This document shows positions 12,591 through 24,809 of a stretch of DNA of 64,000 bases, piece by piece. This DNA comes from Aulostomus chinensis (Eukaryota > Chordata > Actinopteri > Syngnathiformes > Aulostomidae): positions 2,379,501 through 2,443,500 of the forward strand of contig JBBMOA010000018.1 in NCBI GenBank assembly GCA_037954235.1, given 5' to 3'. The notes below the pieces were generated by a model, which had not been told where the DNA came from, made no database searches, and saw only the letters and a list, made by a program, of their open reading frames with translations. Both the position numbers and the translations under genes were made by a program. The first letter of the stretch is position 1, and every line of letters begins with the position of its first letter.

Positions 12591-13113
12591 AGTTTCTCGT
12601 CCAGTGTTTGCTGCAAATTAAACTTTGAGCCAATCACACGCCGCCTTCTGCAGGTATCAGACGACAGGTTGGGAAACAAAGTTTTTATAATCAAAAACTT
12701 GTGGGCTCCAGGTCCCGATGGTCATGAGACTCTGTTCTCGCGCTGGTGGGTTTGAACAGCTGTCAGGAGCCGAAGGTGTTCATAGGTGAGTTGGTCTGGA
12801 CCTGGAGCTAGACCTCGACCTGGATCAAAGGTTCTGTGGGAACAATCTTGTGAGCTTTGTTGCGGCGGCGGCTGATTGTCACCAGCGACGTCAAGATTTC
12901 TGCGACTGGAGCATCAAAACATTTTTTTTTAGTGAAAAGTCAACACAGATTCTGAAGTTTAAATCTGCATCACTAAAACCTAAAAGACCAAATGCGCTGT
13001 CAGGGTCCAGGTGTCATGTGACTGTTTCGTCCAATCAATGCAGCTACCTGGATATAAATAGGACACATAAACCAAACAGTGGGTGGTGGGCAGGGTTTAC
13101 ATATTTTTAATGA
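12591..13113. other. Tail-to-tail spacer between mapt and cdc27
   Basis: I see no gene here. The two flanking genes converge, so this spacer should hold the transcription ends of both. Confidence 0.5.
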
Positions 13114-13119
13114 TTTATT
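13114..13119 (-). terminator. cdc27: cdc27 poly(A) signal
   Basis: On the minus strand this reads AATAAA. It lies about 265 bases past the cdc27 stop at 13385, a usual 3' UTR length, and is the nearest canonical signal. Confidence 0.6.
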
Positions 13120-13384
13120 TCCATAACGATAAAAAGAACATAAAAAACAGCTGTAATGTCAGAGGTCAAGCTCGATGACATAAGAGGAGGAGGGCTGGTA
13201 GGAGGTGGAGCTTGAGGGTAGCAGCAGTCTGTTTCAACAAATCAGAACAGGGAGAAGGACTGGGGCGGAGCTAAACTGAAGATCTGTGTCAGAATGTTGC
13301 CTGGCAACAGTACTACTCCAGCCAATCAGTACAAGGGCGGGGCTTGGCTCAAGCAAAGGGATGGGGTCAGAGGAGGAGGCGGGG

Positions 13385-15034
13385 TTAAAGGACGTCATCA
13401 CTCTCAGCCGTGTGCAGCTGCGTGTCGTCAGCATCCGTCATAATACTGCTATCCTGACTGTCGTCCACCTCCACAGCTGCTGAGAGACACACAGGTTGAC
13501 AGAGACACAGACAGGTGGTCAGACAGGTGATGTCACAGTGACGTCAGTAGCGTGACGGATGGGGGGGGGGGGGGTGGCGGTACCTTCGTCCTCAGGCAGG
13601 TATCTCTTGTCGATGGCTTCTTTGATCTGGTTGTTGGCGCCTTTGGGGTCCAGGTCCATGGCCCAGCTGAAGTTCATTAGTGCCAGGTGAGTCTGACCCA
13701 GCTTCTTGTACACCTTTCGGAAAGCACATAGGTCAGAGGTCATAAAGGACACCAAAGTTGCCATGGTTTCTACCACCATAGAACCAAATCATGTAGATTG
13801 AAAACACCCCCAACATCGACAACCACTGAAGGAGTTTCTTTGGCGCGGCGCCCTTTGATGCGCGTGTGTCTACTAGGACATTGGGTGCAGGTGCCCGACT
13901 GCTGCACGCCGCTGACGGACTCAACGCACCGCCCTAAAGATGTTGGATCACTTCCTGTCACAAATCCTTGGAGAGACCTCGGAGTCTGTGATTCAAGAAC
14001 TCAATCTTAGTAAGCGGTTCTACGTCAAAGATGGAACGTCTGCGGTGCCTGTTGTAACAACACTTAGACCGACAGATGAGAATCTGGCTGACGAGGTCAC
14101 GGTCCCCACAGATGGACGACCTCGATGGACGCGTCACGTCAGAGGAGCGTCTGTTCCCGGATCATGTAGCCGCTGGCCAGCCTGGTACATTATTACCATA
14201 AGAGGATCAAACGTCTACCTCGACTTGTGTTGCAGGTGTTCTCTCACAGACTCAAGTCTGTTAATACTGATGGTGACTTCAGAGATGATGTGACAGTGCA
14301 AGAGGTGAAGGGTTAAACATCAGAGGTCAAAGGTTACGGTGGATCAGCTTGTTACCTTTCCAATGAGAAAGTAAACCAGAGACTCTTTGGGCACAATCTG
14401 CTTCAACTCCTCCAACTCCTGAAGCGCCGCCTGCACAGAGACAGAGAGACAGGTGGTCACGGCGGCAGCAGAGTGGGACATCTTCTATCCGTAGAGAATC
14501 CCTGCGTGTTGATTACCTTGTACTTGTCGTTAGCGAACAGTATAGACGCTCGGTGGAACTTGCAGAGTGGATTTTTAGGGTCAATCCCAATTGCTCTGTT
14601 GAGAGTCTCTAAAGCAGCATCAGACTTCTTCAATGCGTGTTGCACCTACACAGTAACAGCAGCGTTAATCTGACATCAGAGCCCTCAACCACATCTGGAT
14701 GCCCTCATCGCCATGTTGCGTTTGCTCAGTTGTCATGGAGACGGCTCTGGCACCCCCATGGGACCCAAGTGCAAGTATTTAGAATTTGCTTTAGATATTC
14801 ATGTGTATGAGTGTGGATGTTCTAAAATGTTCTGTCTGAAAGTTGAGCAGACTGTCGCTAATGCTAACGTGGCCAGTGTTGCGGATGGAGAATGCTGCAT
14901 GCTAACGTACCACTCCGATGTGACAGAGCAGCACCGAGCTCTGAGGATTGATGCTCAAAGCTTTCTTGAAGTGGATTTCCGCCAAGTTGAACTTCTCCTG
15001 TTTGTAGTAGATCATGCCCAGACCATACCTGCGT

Positions 15035-15077
<43 letters not shown>

Positions 15078-18000
15078 ATCACTGATCCATGAGGAGCCTC
15101 AGGTTCCCAACACAACTCTGTACAAGAGAACAGATTTAAACTGTATTACCATTACCATGGTTACCGTACCATGCATTGTAGTGTCTGTTGTTGACTCTGA
15201 TGGCGTTGCGGAAGCAGGCGAGCGCTCGGTCCAACTCCTCTGTCAGAACAAACTCATGACCCAACAGAGTGTAGGCGTACGCAAAGCCTGGATCCACCTG
15301 AACGACAGACATGTTGATGTTAGGGCAGCTGTCCCAATGATGACATCATCCGATTGCACCTCTAGGTGTCTGGCGCTGTGAGACTACCACCTGTGGTCCT
15401 GCAGCTAACACCGAGTAAACTCACCTGGATGGCTCTCTGGAAGAACTTGATAGCAATGTCATGCTCCCTCTGCAGGCTGAAACAGTTCCCTGCAACACAC
15501 CAGGCCTGTGGAGACAGACGGCGTTAGACAGACAGAGAGACGGTCAGGAAGACAGACAGGCGAGTTCCTGACCTCTGGACAGTTCTTGTCCATGTCTGTC
15601 AGGTCTTTGGACAGAGCCGACAGCGCCACGTCTTTCTGCAGGTGCCACAGCGTCGTTGAATAAATCTCCATCCCTTCCACTCTGTACGACTCGATCCTGC
15701 GAACCTCGCTGAAAAGACGTTCCGCCTACAAAACCCCAGAACACAGTGGTGACATCATCATGACATCACAGCTGGCCTCACCTGGATCTATATGTCAGGT
15801 GACTCTTACCTGTGTGTACTCGGCCAGCTCGAAGTAGGCCCTGCCGATGTGTGTCAGGACCCAGCCTGTGTTGTAGTGCTGCGGTGGGAGCGAGCTCAGG
15901 ATGTTGATGGCTTCTCTGCAGTTGTACGAGCACAGCGCCTGGTAACCGCGGCCCAGTTCCCGTAGCAACACCATCACGCTGTCTGAGTACACATGAATGG
16001 ACAAACTTGAACCACTTCCTGTGCTGATCCAGAGACCCGACTGGGTACAGTGTTGGCTTGACTCGGCTGGATGCAGTATTTTATCATATCATGCAACTTC
16101 TCTATTATTACAATATTTGAGTGTTTGTAATATTTGTACCTGCAGCAGCTCTCTGGTACTGAGGGATCTTGGCGTCCGGTAGACTCAGGCTGGCGTCAAG
16201 TCTCAGGATGTCCAGACTCTCGTTCAGGTTGCTGCTGTTTGACGTCTTTGCTGATTTACATTTTGTTTTCCTGTTTGGGATCTTCGTAGGAAACTTCATC
16301 TTTAACTTCTTACTGTTCTCCTGCAGACAGACGGACCCAGAGAGACACAGGCCTCAGTTACAGTTGAAGGGTGTAGGACACGAGTGTAGTTCTACAGTAG
16401 TACTGAGGTACCTTGGCAGTAGAGCTGGCACTAGTAAACAGTCTGGAGCTTCTTCTGGGCTGAACGTTTGGAGGGCCAGACATACTGGGACTGAGGACCT
16501 GAGGGGAGCCACTGAGAGACACACAGGAAGTCAGACAGACAGTTGGACATGACACCTGAGTGACAGACAGGTATGAAGGGCAGACTTTTGTGGTGGAAAC
16601 TGAGGGAGCGGTGGAACTCTGTGTAGAGTTACCTGGCGTGAGGGGCGGAGCTCTGTGATGGGTTAAAGGGAATGGGGAGAACATCTCTGCTGTTTCCACT
16701 CTGACTGAAGACAGACTTGGACTGGCTGATCCTGGAGACAGACTGAGAGAGACAGACAGGTGAGGAGGAGAGACAGACGTTCACCACGATACAACATCCG
16801 ATCATCTGTGTGGATCAATATGATGGTGTCTACACAGCGTGTTTGTATACCTTCTTGCTGGGAGCTGTAGATTGCGTTTCCATGGTAGCTGAATAGTTCT
16901 GTAGATAAGTGGGGTCTCCCGGGCTGGGCTCCAGGGGCAGGATGCCAAAACTACACACACATACATACACACACACTTTTGAATGCTGCATCCATGTCCA
17001 CATACACTCCCGCCTGTACACACTAGGTGAGAGCTCACCTGGGCGTCAGGGGGCTCAGTGCAGCAGGTCCTCCCAGTAAACTCCGCCCACTCTTAGGCTT
17101 ATTCTGTTTAGCCAATAAGGTGCCGGCTGATGCCATGGAAACCGTGTTACCCAAAAGAGAGCCAGTCTCTGGGGAGATGAGGGAGGAGTCGATGTAGGAA
17201 ACCGACAAATCAGACGTCAGCTTCCCGTTAGACGATTCTAGATTCAATCGGTTTAACTCCTGAAGATGAAAGAAGAAGATGTTCCTCCACATCAACAATC
17301 GCTTCACAACGTCAAAACAGTCGTCCAGTTACCAGACCAGATATTACCTCACCCAACCAGAGTAATCTGATCACCAGACCAAATTACAGTATGAGAGGTG
17401 TGTTAGGATTTTGTACCAGTGTGTCCTGTGGTGTCTCCATGAGGGCGGTGTCTAGGCGATGTGAGGGGTTCTGGGCGGGGCTTACAGATGGAGGGGGCGG
17501 GGCTATAGAGGAGTTCTGAAAAGAGGCCAACCTGAAGACCTGATCTGGATCTGGTTTCTCTCCTAGAACAGACACCAACAACCAAAGTCACATAATGGCA
17601 TGCTTCCATGTTAACTCACTGAGGTGTGTGTGTGTGTGTGTGTGTGTGCGCATTACCTAGGTGACAGAGGTTCTGGAAAGGCGACCAGAGAAACGGGTTG
17701 AGGGTTAAACTTCTCTGGAAACATTCTGCACCTTTAGCAACCCGATCTGTCTTACTGCTCACAGAGAAAGAGACAGACAGGTCAGAACGAGAGACAACAG
17801 AAGCTGAGACTCTTTTCGTCGATGAATTTAGACCTCTTGAAAATTTGCCTGAAGTCATTAAATTAAAAGGACGTGATGATTGGTTACTTGGCACGGGAGG
17901 CGGGGCTCCAGACTAACACCATTTTGATCGAGAGTCTGAGGACATCGTGTTCGGACTGTAAAGCCCCTGGAGGCAAATTCCGATTCTTGATTTTGGGTTT

Positions 18001-18784
18001 TGTAATTACGAATTTTGATCGATTGATCCTTTTTGGAGGCTGTAACAATGCCGTCTGCATTGTGACGCCACACCAACGTGTTAAAGGAGACACAAGCGTG
18101 ATGTGGAAGACTAGACAAGGACATGACACAGTGAGTCTTGCTAGGTGAGACAGCGGAGGACAGACGAAATCTCGCAGTTCACGTTTGGGTACTGGATGTT
18201 GCACAGAACTGCTCCTTACCAGTAAATGTGCCCCAGTAATGACAACGTGAAAGAGGCGGAGTCTCCAAACTCTGTGATGATGTCATCCTGGCTCTTCTGT
18301 TTATTTAGTACTCCACCAATCAGAACCTGTTCTCCTTCAGCCAACCTGAGAGACAGACAGGTGTTCAGAGCATGTCAGTGGTTCACTAGGAGCCTCATCC
18401 AGACTAGTGTGAGCGTGTGTGTGTGTGTGTGTGTGTGTGTTCTTACTTGCTGAGCTCCACACAGCACTTGGCCAGCAGGAATCGAACTTGTGGTGTGGAG
18501 CAGCTGTGAGCCTTCAACAGCCTGTACGCCTTATAGGGTTTCCCTGATCGATAATAACATGTCGCCAACAGGTAGAGCGCCTCCTCTGACCTCACTGACA
18601 GACAGACAGGTAGACAGACGGACAGGTAAACATCTGACCGACAGGTAGAGCTCCAGCTCCGACACACGGACAGACAAACAGAGAGAGAGACAGGCGTTAC
18701 CTTCAGCGTAGAGTCTCTCTGCGAGGAAAACGGCGTCCAGGTAGGCGTAGTGGTTCAGAGCCTGCCACACTGCAGCCTGAACAA

Positions 18785-18843
<59 letters not shown>

Positions 18844-21648
18844 TTCTGCCAGTGGACACAGAGAGCGAGAGAGAGACAGAAACAGGAGAGAGCGAGGTCT
18901 CCGTCTCGTTCTCAAAGACTCGTCTTCCTTGAGTTGCTTGTGATTGTAGCCGTTTGTTTCTGAGATGCTTCACTGATCAAGGGGATCTGATCCATCATCA
19001 TTGATCTGTGTGCTGATCCATTGATATTGATTATTGATAGCTGAACATAGACTGCATATATAGTGGATCTAATGTGTGACGATGCCTTCCACACATGTGC
19101 AGTATGACGGCGTCCATAACCGTGACAACACACAACAACAGGTTTGTCCTTATAAACCTTTTCGCACAACTGCTTGTTCAGCATCCATTTTGGCTCCCCC
19201 AGCACAGACACCGTCTCTTGTGGTCTTGTGTCATGCTCACAAGTGTGGGGTCACAACTTCCTCAGTAAGTGGACATTAACACTCCACAAACACCCTCTAA
19301 TAATCCCTAGACTGTGCGTTGCACAGACCCTCACGAGACAACAGGAGGATTTCACTCTTCCACCCACCGCCTTCAGCCTCTCCACCAGTTCCATGATCTG
19401 ACTGGTTGACTTTAGCGTCATGGCATCCAATTACCTGCCGAGTATTTGTTGAAAGTGCCCATCTTTCTTCAGAGGGCTTCCCAGATGGTTCTAGATACCA
19501 TTCTGTCTGGAGTCTCAGGTTTCCCTCGTGGACTCACAGACACAGAACGAACAATCAAGGCTCTAACAGGTTCTTTGAGGACTTTGTAAAAAGGGGGCTA
19601 CAAAGTTGTGGCGTGTCCTAGAGAGCAGGACGGGAGGTTTAGCAAAATCACTTCGGGGTCTACCAGCTGTTTTCTGTAAGATGGTTGACTTTTCAGCAGG
19701 GTATATCACCATGGCAACGCATGTTGCAGACCTTGCCTGCCCTGGGGGAGCCTAAGAGGTCAGACACAAGGTCAAACATATGAAAGTTTCAACCGCTGAC
19801 CAATCAAACCTCATGATCCACATCATCACCCTTCATCCATGGATAACTTGGAAGAGGCAGGCGCATCAAGAGAGGTTCTCTCGGCAGGACTTTCCTGACA
19901 AAAGGAATGATTGACACCTGCCAGTTAGTGGATGCACATGTAGCCGGAGACAAATCAGTCACTCGCAAGCATGAAGAAAACGCCAGTTCTTCCTGCATCG
20001 TCAACATTCTCAGATGAAAGCTGTGCGTCTGGACTGCCACTGGGGAGAGAGACAGGTCAGGACACATCACCAGCGGAGGAGAGAGAACGCCAACCTGCGG
20101 CGTCCCCTTGCAACATTAAGGTATAAATAAACGTGAAAATTTATCCATTAAGACATTTGGAGTTGATGCCCAGATTTGATTTTGTGCGTCTCAGCACGCC
20201 TGCATCTATCACGGGTTTCCTCTGCTGATAATCGCCGCTCACAGAGAGCTTCATCATCATCACCTTCGTCTCCAAACATGCTCCGCCTCCAAAGCCAAGT
20301 GGAAGTGCAGAGCTTCTTACAGATGATTCCTGGTCCATGGCTGGTTATGGTCGTGGCATCTGTTACCATGGCAACATCTGGGGTTATCCTTCTCGTGACC
20401 TACATGCTCACGCCACCAGTCACCCATTGAGTTACCCCACAAGTCAGTGGTTTACCTGCAGCTGCACTGGTAACCTGACTGAGTATCAACAAGGGACCAG
20501 GAGAGAAAACCCACCTGCTTTCATGCACGAACACGTGAGACTTCCGGTCATCACGTCCTGCACGTGAACGCGTCGGTTTAGTTCCTTAATAACTCAAAAT
20601 CAGACGGATCTGCGAGCGATATCCTTCATGTAATTTGGTCTGACACGGCAGCTAACCAGCTGTTAGCTAATGTTGTTCGTGATAACCAGCGGCTAGCTGA
20701 CCTTATTACCGCGAGCAACCAGAGGTTCATTTCAACCGCAAACCCTCATCATAAACTAAATAAATCGTGACTAAACTTAACGAAGCTTACAGTTGAAGTT
20801 CAGTGTGACATTCCTTCATGACTGAAGCAGCTCAGCTTACAGCTAGCCAGCGTTAGCCACGACCAGAGCACAGATGTTAGCATTCCTGCGCTAGCAGGGC
20901 TAACATACCAGACTGCATTAGGTTTTTTTCACACTTTATGTCGCTTTGCTAATTACCAGCAGCACTACCCACTTCACCAGAACCGTGCCAGATCAGCACC
21001 GTCCACTGGTACCTTCAGCTGGACACCACAATGAAAACTTGACTGACTTTTCGAGTTGCTGCAGCAGCGCGCAGCTAACGTCCCTCAGCGCAACCAGGAT
21101 GGGGAATCTTTACCGACCAACAAGCCAAAATGTTTTTTTTTTCAACAAAAAAGACAGTCAGTATTTGGGTCGAAGCCGAAGCCATTAACCGAACCGAACG
21201 GTACACAGCAGGTGACACATGTTCTTCCATCTCATTTGTTCTTGGACCGACACCATCGGAAACCTTAATCTGACAGATTTCTGTACGGAGTCTGGTATGA
21301 CCTATCTGAGCCTGAACCAGGTTGACATTAGCTTCCCGGCTGGCAGCATCTCGTTATGTTTTGAATCCCGTGAACTTCAAGACACCAGCAACATCGCGGT
21401 AAAGACGGTTGTTTTTTTTTTTTTGGTTTTTGCTTTTGTTTTTTTTAAAGCTAACAACATCGGTAAAGGCTCGATTCTGCCGGCGGCGGGCCGTCGGGCC
21501 TTCGGCGGCGGGGGACAGCGTTCACACCGCGGACTGAAGCAGCCGCTGAGGCCAAGACCCAGGAATCGACATAAATACTCGGCTCCCCGCTCATGACAAC
21601 GAACTGAGGACAGTGTTTTACCTGGACAGGTTCCTGCAGCACCGTCAT
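13385..21648 (-). CDS. cdc27: Cell division cycle 27 (APC3), TPR subunit of the anaphase-promoting complex
   Basis: Scaffold subunit of the APC/C ubiquitin ligase; its TPR superhelix binds IR tails of CDC20/CDH1 and APC10. Twenty coding exons (transcript order): 21648-21622, 18776-18701, 18594-18447, 18345-18220, 17754-17657, 17562-17417, 17259-17039, 16950-16851, 16742-16633, 16511-16412, 16320-16140, 15982-15810, 15725-15573, 15505-15425, 15297-15170, 15028-14911, 14645-14517, 14430-14356, 13713-13584, 13479-13385. Total 2415 nt, 804 residues (human about 824). It starts MTVLQEPVQ and ends AESDDVL. N-terminal TPRs (ALNHYAYLDAVFLAERLYAE), a disordered Ser/Thr-rich middle with GRSLLGGPAALSPLTP, a basic KMKFPTKIPNRKTK patch, then C-terminal TPRs from about 15.98 kb (SYNCREAINIL, KALSINPQSS, WAMDLDPKGANNQIKEAIDK). 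All junctions keep phase. Intron 1 (2.8 kb) holds a GA repeat. Confidence 0.97.
13561..13574. repeat. Poly-G run beside a cdc27 splice donor
   Basis: Fourteen consecutive G on the plus strand (C on the transcript), starting about nine bases inside cdc27 intron 19 after the donor at 13583-13582. It is a simple homopolymer and probably variable in length. Confidence 0.9.
18789..18839. repeat. (GA)n microsatellite in cdc27 intron 1
   Basis: About 25 perfect GA units, only a dozen bases upstream (in transcript order) of cdc27 exon 2, so the acceptor of exon 2 lies beside a CT-repeat pyrimidine tract. It may serve as the polypyrimidine tract. Confidence 0.9.
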
Positions 21649-22363
21649 TCCGCTAGGAGACTCCGTCTATCCGTTCCTGTCGTCTGTTTTCCCTCTTTCC
21701 CTCTGCTCTTTCTTTACTTGGGTGTCCAGGAGGAGCTGCAGCCGAAGATTTGAACACACCAACCGTTACCAGCCGAACGCAGCCGAAGAATACCGAGTAG
21801 AAATGACGGAAATGAACGACGACTTGATTTGGGACCGAAGTGGCTTCTGCGCCCCTGCTGTTGAAATGAAGGTAAATAGGCTGTCGCCTCCTGGTGGCCG
21901 GAGAGAAAACTGCGTTTACTTATCCTAAGTCCAGTCTGTGAGTTTGATTTGCCATTCATCGATGGCACTTAGACTTTCTAGAGGTGCTTTTTGTTATGTT
22001 TTTAGACAAAGGCTTCAATGAGAAACGTTCTCCCCATGTAACAAGAGAGTTTCTGTTCCACCTAAAACTAAAACACACATAAAATCAGTGACTGGCCTCA
22101 TTCCTCCACGTCTATCAGCCTCAGTATTGATTACTTATTGAAAGGAATCAGAGATGGTTTGATCGGTGGCGGTGAGGTGACGAACTTCCCAACATTCCAA
22201 TGTTTGTGACTTTGAATTCAACTTAAAATTGAAATCGGCGTTGTGCTCCTGTGTGTTCCTCCACGTTCCACGCATGGACTTTTTAAGACTTTTTTTTATC
22301 TTGTCTTCTTTTTTTTTGCCCAAATCACCACACACGCGCAGCTCAATGCATTACAGCACACAC
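21649..22363. promoter_or_regulatory. cdc27 promoter region and spacer to gh1
   Basis: No coding exon is recognised. cdc27 transcription must start here or a little further right, since the ATG exon begins at 21648. A GC-rich stretch with CpGs lies just inside intron 1 (21478-21545), as expected for a housekeeping gene. I see no TATA box. The spacer between the cdc27 start and the gh1 poly(A) signal is only about 0.7 kb. Confidence 0.4.
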
Positions 22364-22369
22364 TTTATT
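22364..22369 (-). terminator. gh1: gh1 poly(A) signal
   Basis: Reads AATAAA on the minus strand, about 163 bases past the gh1 stop codon, typical for fish growth hormone genes. Confidence 0.65.
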
Positions 22370-22531
22370 TCACAGGCTATGACATCACTTCCTGTTGACA
22401 GATTTTTTTTATCATTATGATGTCAGTTTCCGCAGCACTAAAAACAACTGGCGCAGCTAATGCTAACTAGCAGAGTCAGAGAATGTGGAAGCAGGTTTAC
22501 AGCAGAGGATGACATCAACGGAGGGGCGGGG

Positions 22532-22761
22532 CTACAGGGTGCAGTTGGCTTCTGGAGACAGTCGACATTTAGCCACCGTCAGGTAGGTCTCCACCTGCAA
22601 ACACGTCATCAGTGACATCATCAAACAAACACTGTCCCTTCAAAAGAATTAAATAGGAGGCAGAAATGCAGTGATGGATGTGAAAGGAGTGAACTTATGG
22701 GACAGTTGAGACAAATTCATTCAAAATGTGTAATTCAATTTGTACTTTTAATAAATTCCAG

Positions 22762-22796
<35 letters not shown>

Positions 22797-24687
22797 TCTT
22801 CAGCATCACCACCATGGCTCCTCACCTTGTGCATGTCCTTCTTAAAGCACGCCAGTAGTTCGTACGTTCGTCTCAGAGACTCATCGGCCCCCAGACCCTG
22901 ATAGTAGTTTCCATATGGAGCCAGTTGGAGGGCGGAACTATCAGCCAGGATCTCTGCTCCGTCCTGATTGGCCTGCAAGATCAGGTGGTTAATCAGACAG
23001 GAAGTGCGTTCATGGGGCATGTGAAGAGTCCTCAGTCTTTGTCTCGTACCAGATAATACCAGATGATAATCAGCTACTTTGAAAGATGTGATCAGTGTGT
23101 GTGTGTGTGTGTGTGTGTGTGTTCACTTGGATCAGCAGGAGGATTCCTGTCTTCAGTTCAGACAGTTTTGGTGAAATCTGGTTCCTGGGAGCAGAGCCTC
23201 CAGACAGAGAACGGCTGGGGAACTCCCATGACTCGACCAAGCGATAGGAGATGGACAGCAGCTTCAGAACCTGAAATCCATCGATCCATCGGTCAATCAG
23301 CAGCAGCAGCAGGAGTGTAGATGTGCAGCGGTGTCGCATCATTGTATACTGACCGAGCTGCGTTGTGTCTCGTGCTTGTCGATGGGGCTGATGATGTAAT
23401 CAGAGTTGCAGAAATCCTGCAGGAAGATTTTGTTGAGCTGACGTTGCTCCTCCGTCTGCAGAGAGCTCTCCTACGTCAGCCAGAGAGAGAACAACACCTT
23501 TCTCACTGAAAAATACCACAGAAATTCCCCTGTTGGGCTGTGGCAGTTTGTTCCTGTCTGGTGTTTTTCTGGTGTTTTGTGCGTCGTTGTTCCAAACGTA
23601 CAAAGTCAGAGAAGAGTCGCTGGGCGAGCAGGTGGAGGTGTTGCACTCTGCTGACAGCGATGGAGAACAGTCGCTGGCTGTCTGTTATTGGCTGAGCGGA
23701 GACACCCAGAGAGAGGACTGACAACACAAGAAAGACTGAGAGAGGGAGAGGTGAGGCAGGTTTCAGCATTAGTCGCCTTGGTAACGATCGCCCGATCAAC
23801 ACTGACAAGTGTCCCAAACCCAACATCAACCTCAGAATGAAGACGAGCATCAGAGACAATCAAACTACGGCTGACATCGTTACCCTTCCCAGAACGTCTA
23901 TGCCAGTGGGAAGGATGTTGTTCCCCCGATCACCACGGAGTGAAAAAGATGAAGGGGACATCCTATAGTGGGCTTTCAGGGAACATTCTGGGAATGCTCA
24001 GGATGTTCTGGGAATGTTTAGGGAATTTGTTCAGGTAATTTACATATGTAGAACGTCCTGCAACTGGAACTTCTAAACTTTAGGCCACTAATACCCGGGA
24101 ACATCCTGCAAACATCACCCCAGAACATTCTGAGAACTCCCTGAATGTCAGCCAAATGAAATCCTGCTGACCTTGAAGAACCGTGTGTCTGCTACCCTGG
24201 AATGTTTTGGGAACTTTGTGCAAAGATCTGATGGGACATTCTACTGTAACAGTCCTGTAGACATACTCCGAATGTTCTCCTGTCTTTAAAGTCTTTAAAG
24301 ATCTGTGGGAACGTTGCAAGCAGGGACGTTCTCAGATTATATTTGGGGAACTTCTTCCTGTAGAAAAGTCTCAAAGGGAACGTTGACACACGACCTGACA
24401 ACAATCATGTAAGAAGCATGAAGAGACCAAAATGGAACGTTCTGCTGACATCATAAGGAGAACTCTGAAACGCTTTTTAATTTCGAGGGCGTTCTCCAGT
24501 GTTCAGGGTGTTTTTCACCTTGACAGAACCTTTGGAGAACTTTTCATCAGGTCCCCAGATCTCCAGGTCTTGGATACGCAGGAAGTCGATGTGACCCCGG
24601 GGATACAACAGAACCAGAACTTGCTGAAATAAAAGGAACAACATGGGCAAGTTAGCATGTTCTCCTGCTGGTCTCACCTCGGTCCAT
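22532..24687 (-). CDS. gh1: Growth hormone (somatotropin) precursor
   Basis: Secreted pituitary four-helix cytokine acting through the growth hormone receptor and JAK2/STAT5. Six exons (transcript order): 24687-24678, 23735-23602, 23470-23354, 23270-23127, 22972-22826, 22594-22532; 615 nt, 204 residues, the usual percomorph length. Exon 1 codes only MDR plus one base. The signal peptide [13 protein letters not shown] precedes mature [17 protein letters not shown]. Helix 1 [13 protein letters not shown], then [16 protein letters not shown] with the first cysteine of the large disulfide, [41 protein letters not shown] and the C-terminal [12 protein letters not shown], giving the four conserved cysteines. 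Six exons rather than the mammalian five fits percomorph fish: the long fifth exon is split at LLLIQ/ANQDG. It lies downstream of scn4a on the same strand, the linkage also found in human. Confidence 0.98.
23930..24570. repeat. Degenerate GGGAACATTCTGGGAATG repeat in gh1 intron 1
   Basis: gh1 intron 1 is filled with diverged copies of a motif related to GGAACATTCTGGGAA and its complement, at irregular spacing. Three matches to TTCNNNGAA occur at 23986-23994, 24006-24014 and 24128-24136. A similar but more diverged motif field lies in scn4a intron 21 (about 32120-32770). Confidence 0.6.
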
Positions 24688-24776
24688 GGCTGGTGGGCTT
24701 CGGTTGTGGTTCTGGTTCAGCTGACGAGAGCTCAGTTCTTCCGTTCGTTCTGAGGCTCCCCACTCAGAGTTTGTGG

Positions 24777-24783
24777 TTTTATA
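24777..24783 (-). promoter_or_regulatory. gh1: gh1 TATA box
   Basis: On the minus strand the sequence is TATAAAA, about 90 bases upstream of the gh1 ATG, a normal distance for a gene with a short 5' UTR. A TTAAATTCAT sequence about 20 bases further upstream (24800-24809) matches the Pit-1 consensus ATATNCAT with one mismatch, which would suit pituitary expression, but this is a weak match. Confidence 0.65.
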
Positions 24784-24809
24784 AGCGAAAAGCCGGTGGT
24801 TAAATTCAT

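Noticed and set aside
16169..16552. 127-codon plus-strand frame in cdc27
   Set aside because: Shadow of cdc27 exons 10 and 11 on the opposite strand.
20176..20430. 84-codon plus-strand frame with a hydrophobic stretch (WLVMVVASVTMATSGVILLV)
   Set aside because: Lies in cdc27 intron 1, has no recognised homologue and no splice or Kozak support; not enough to call a gene.
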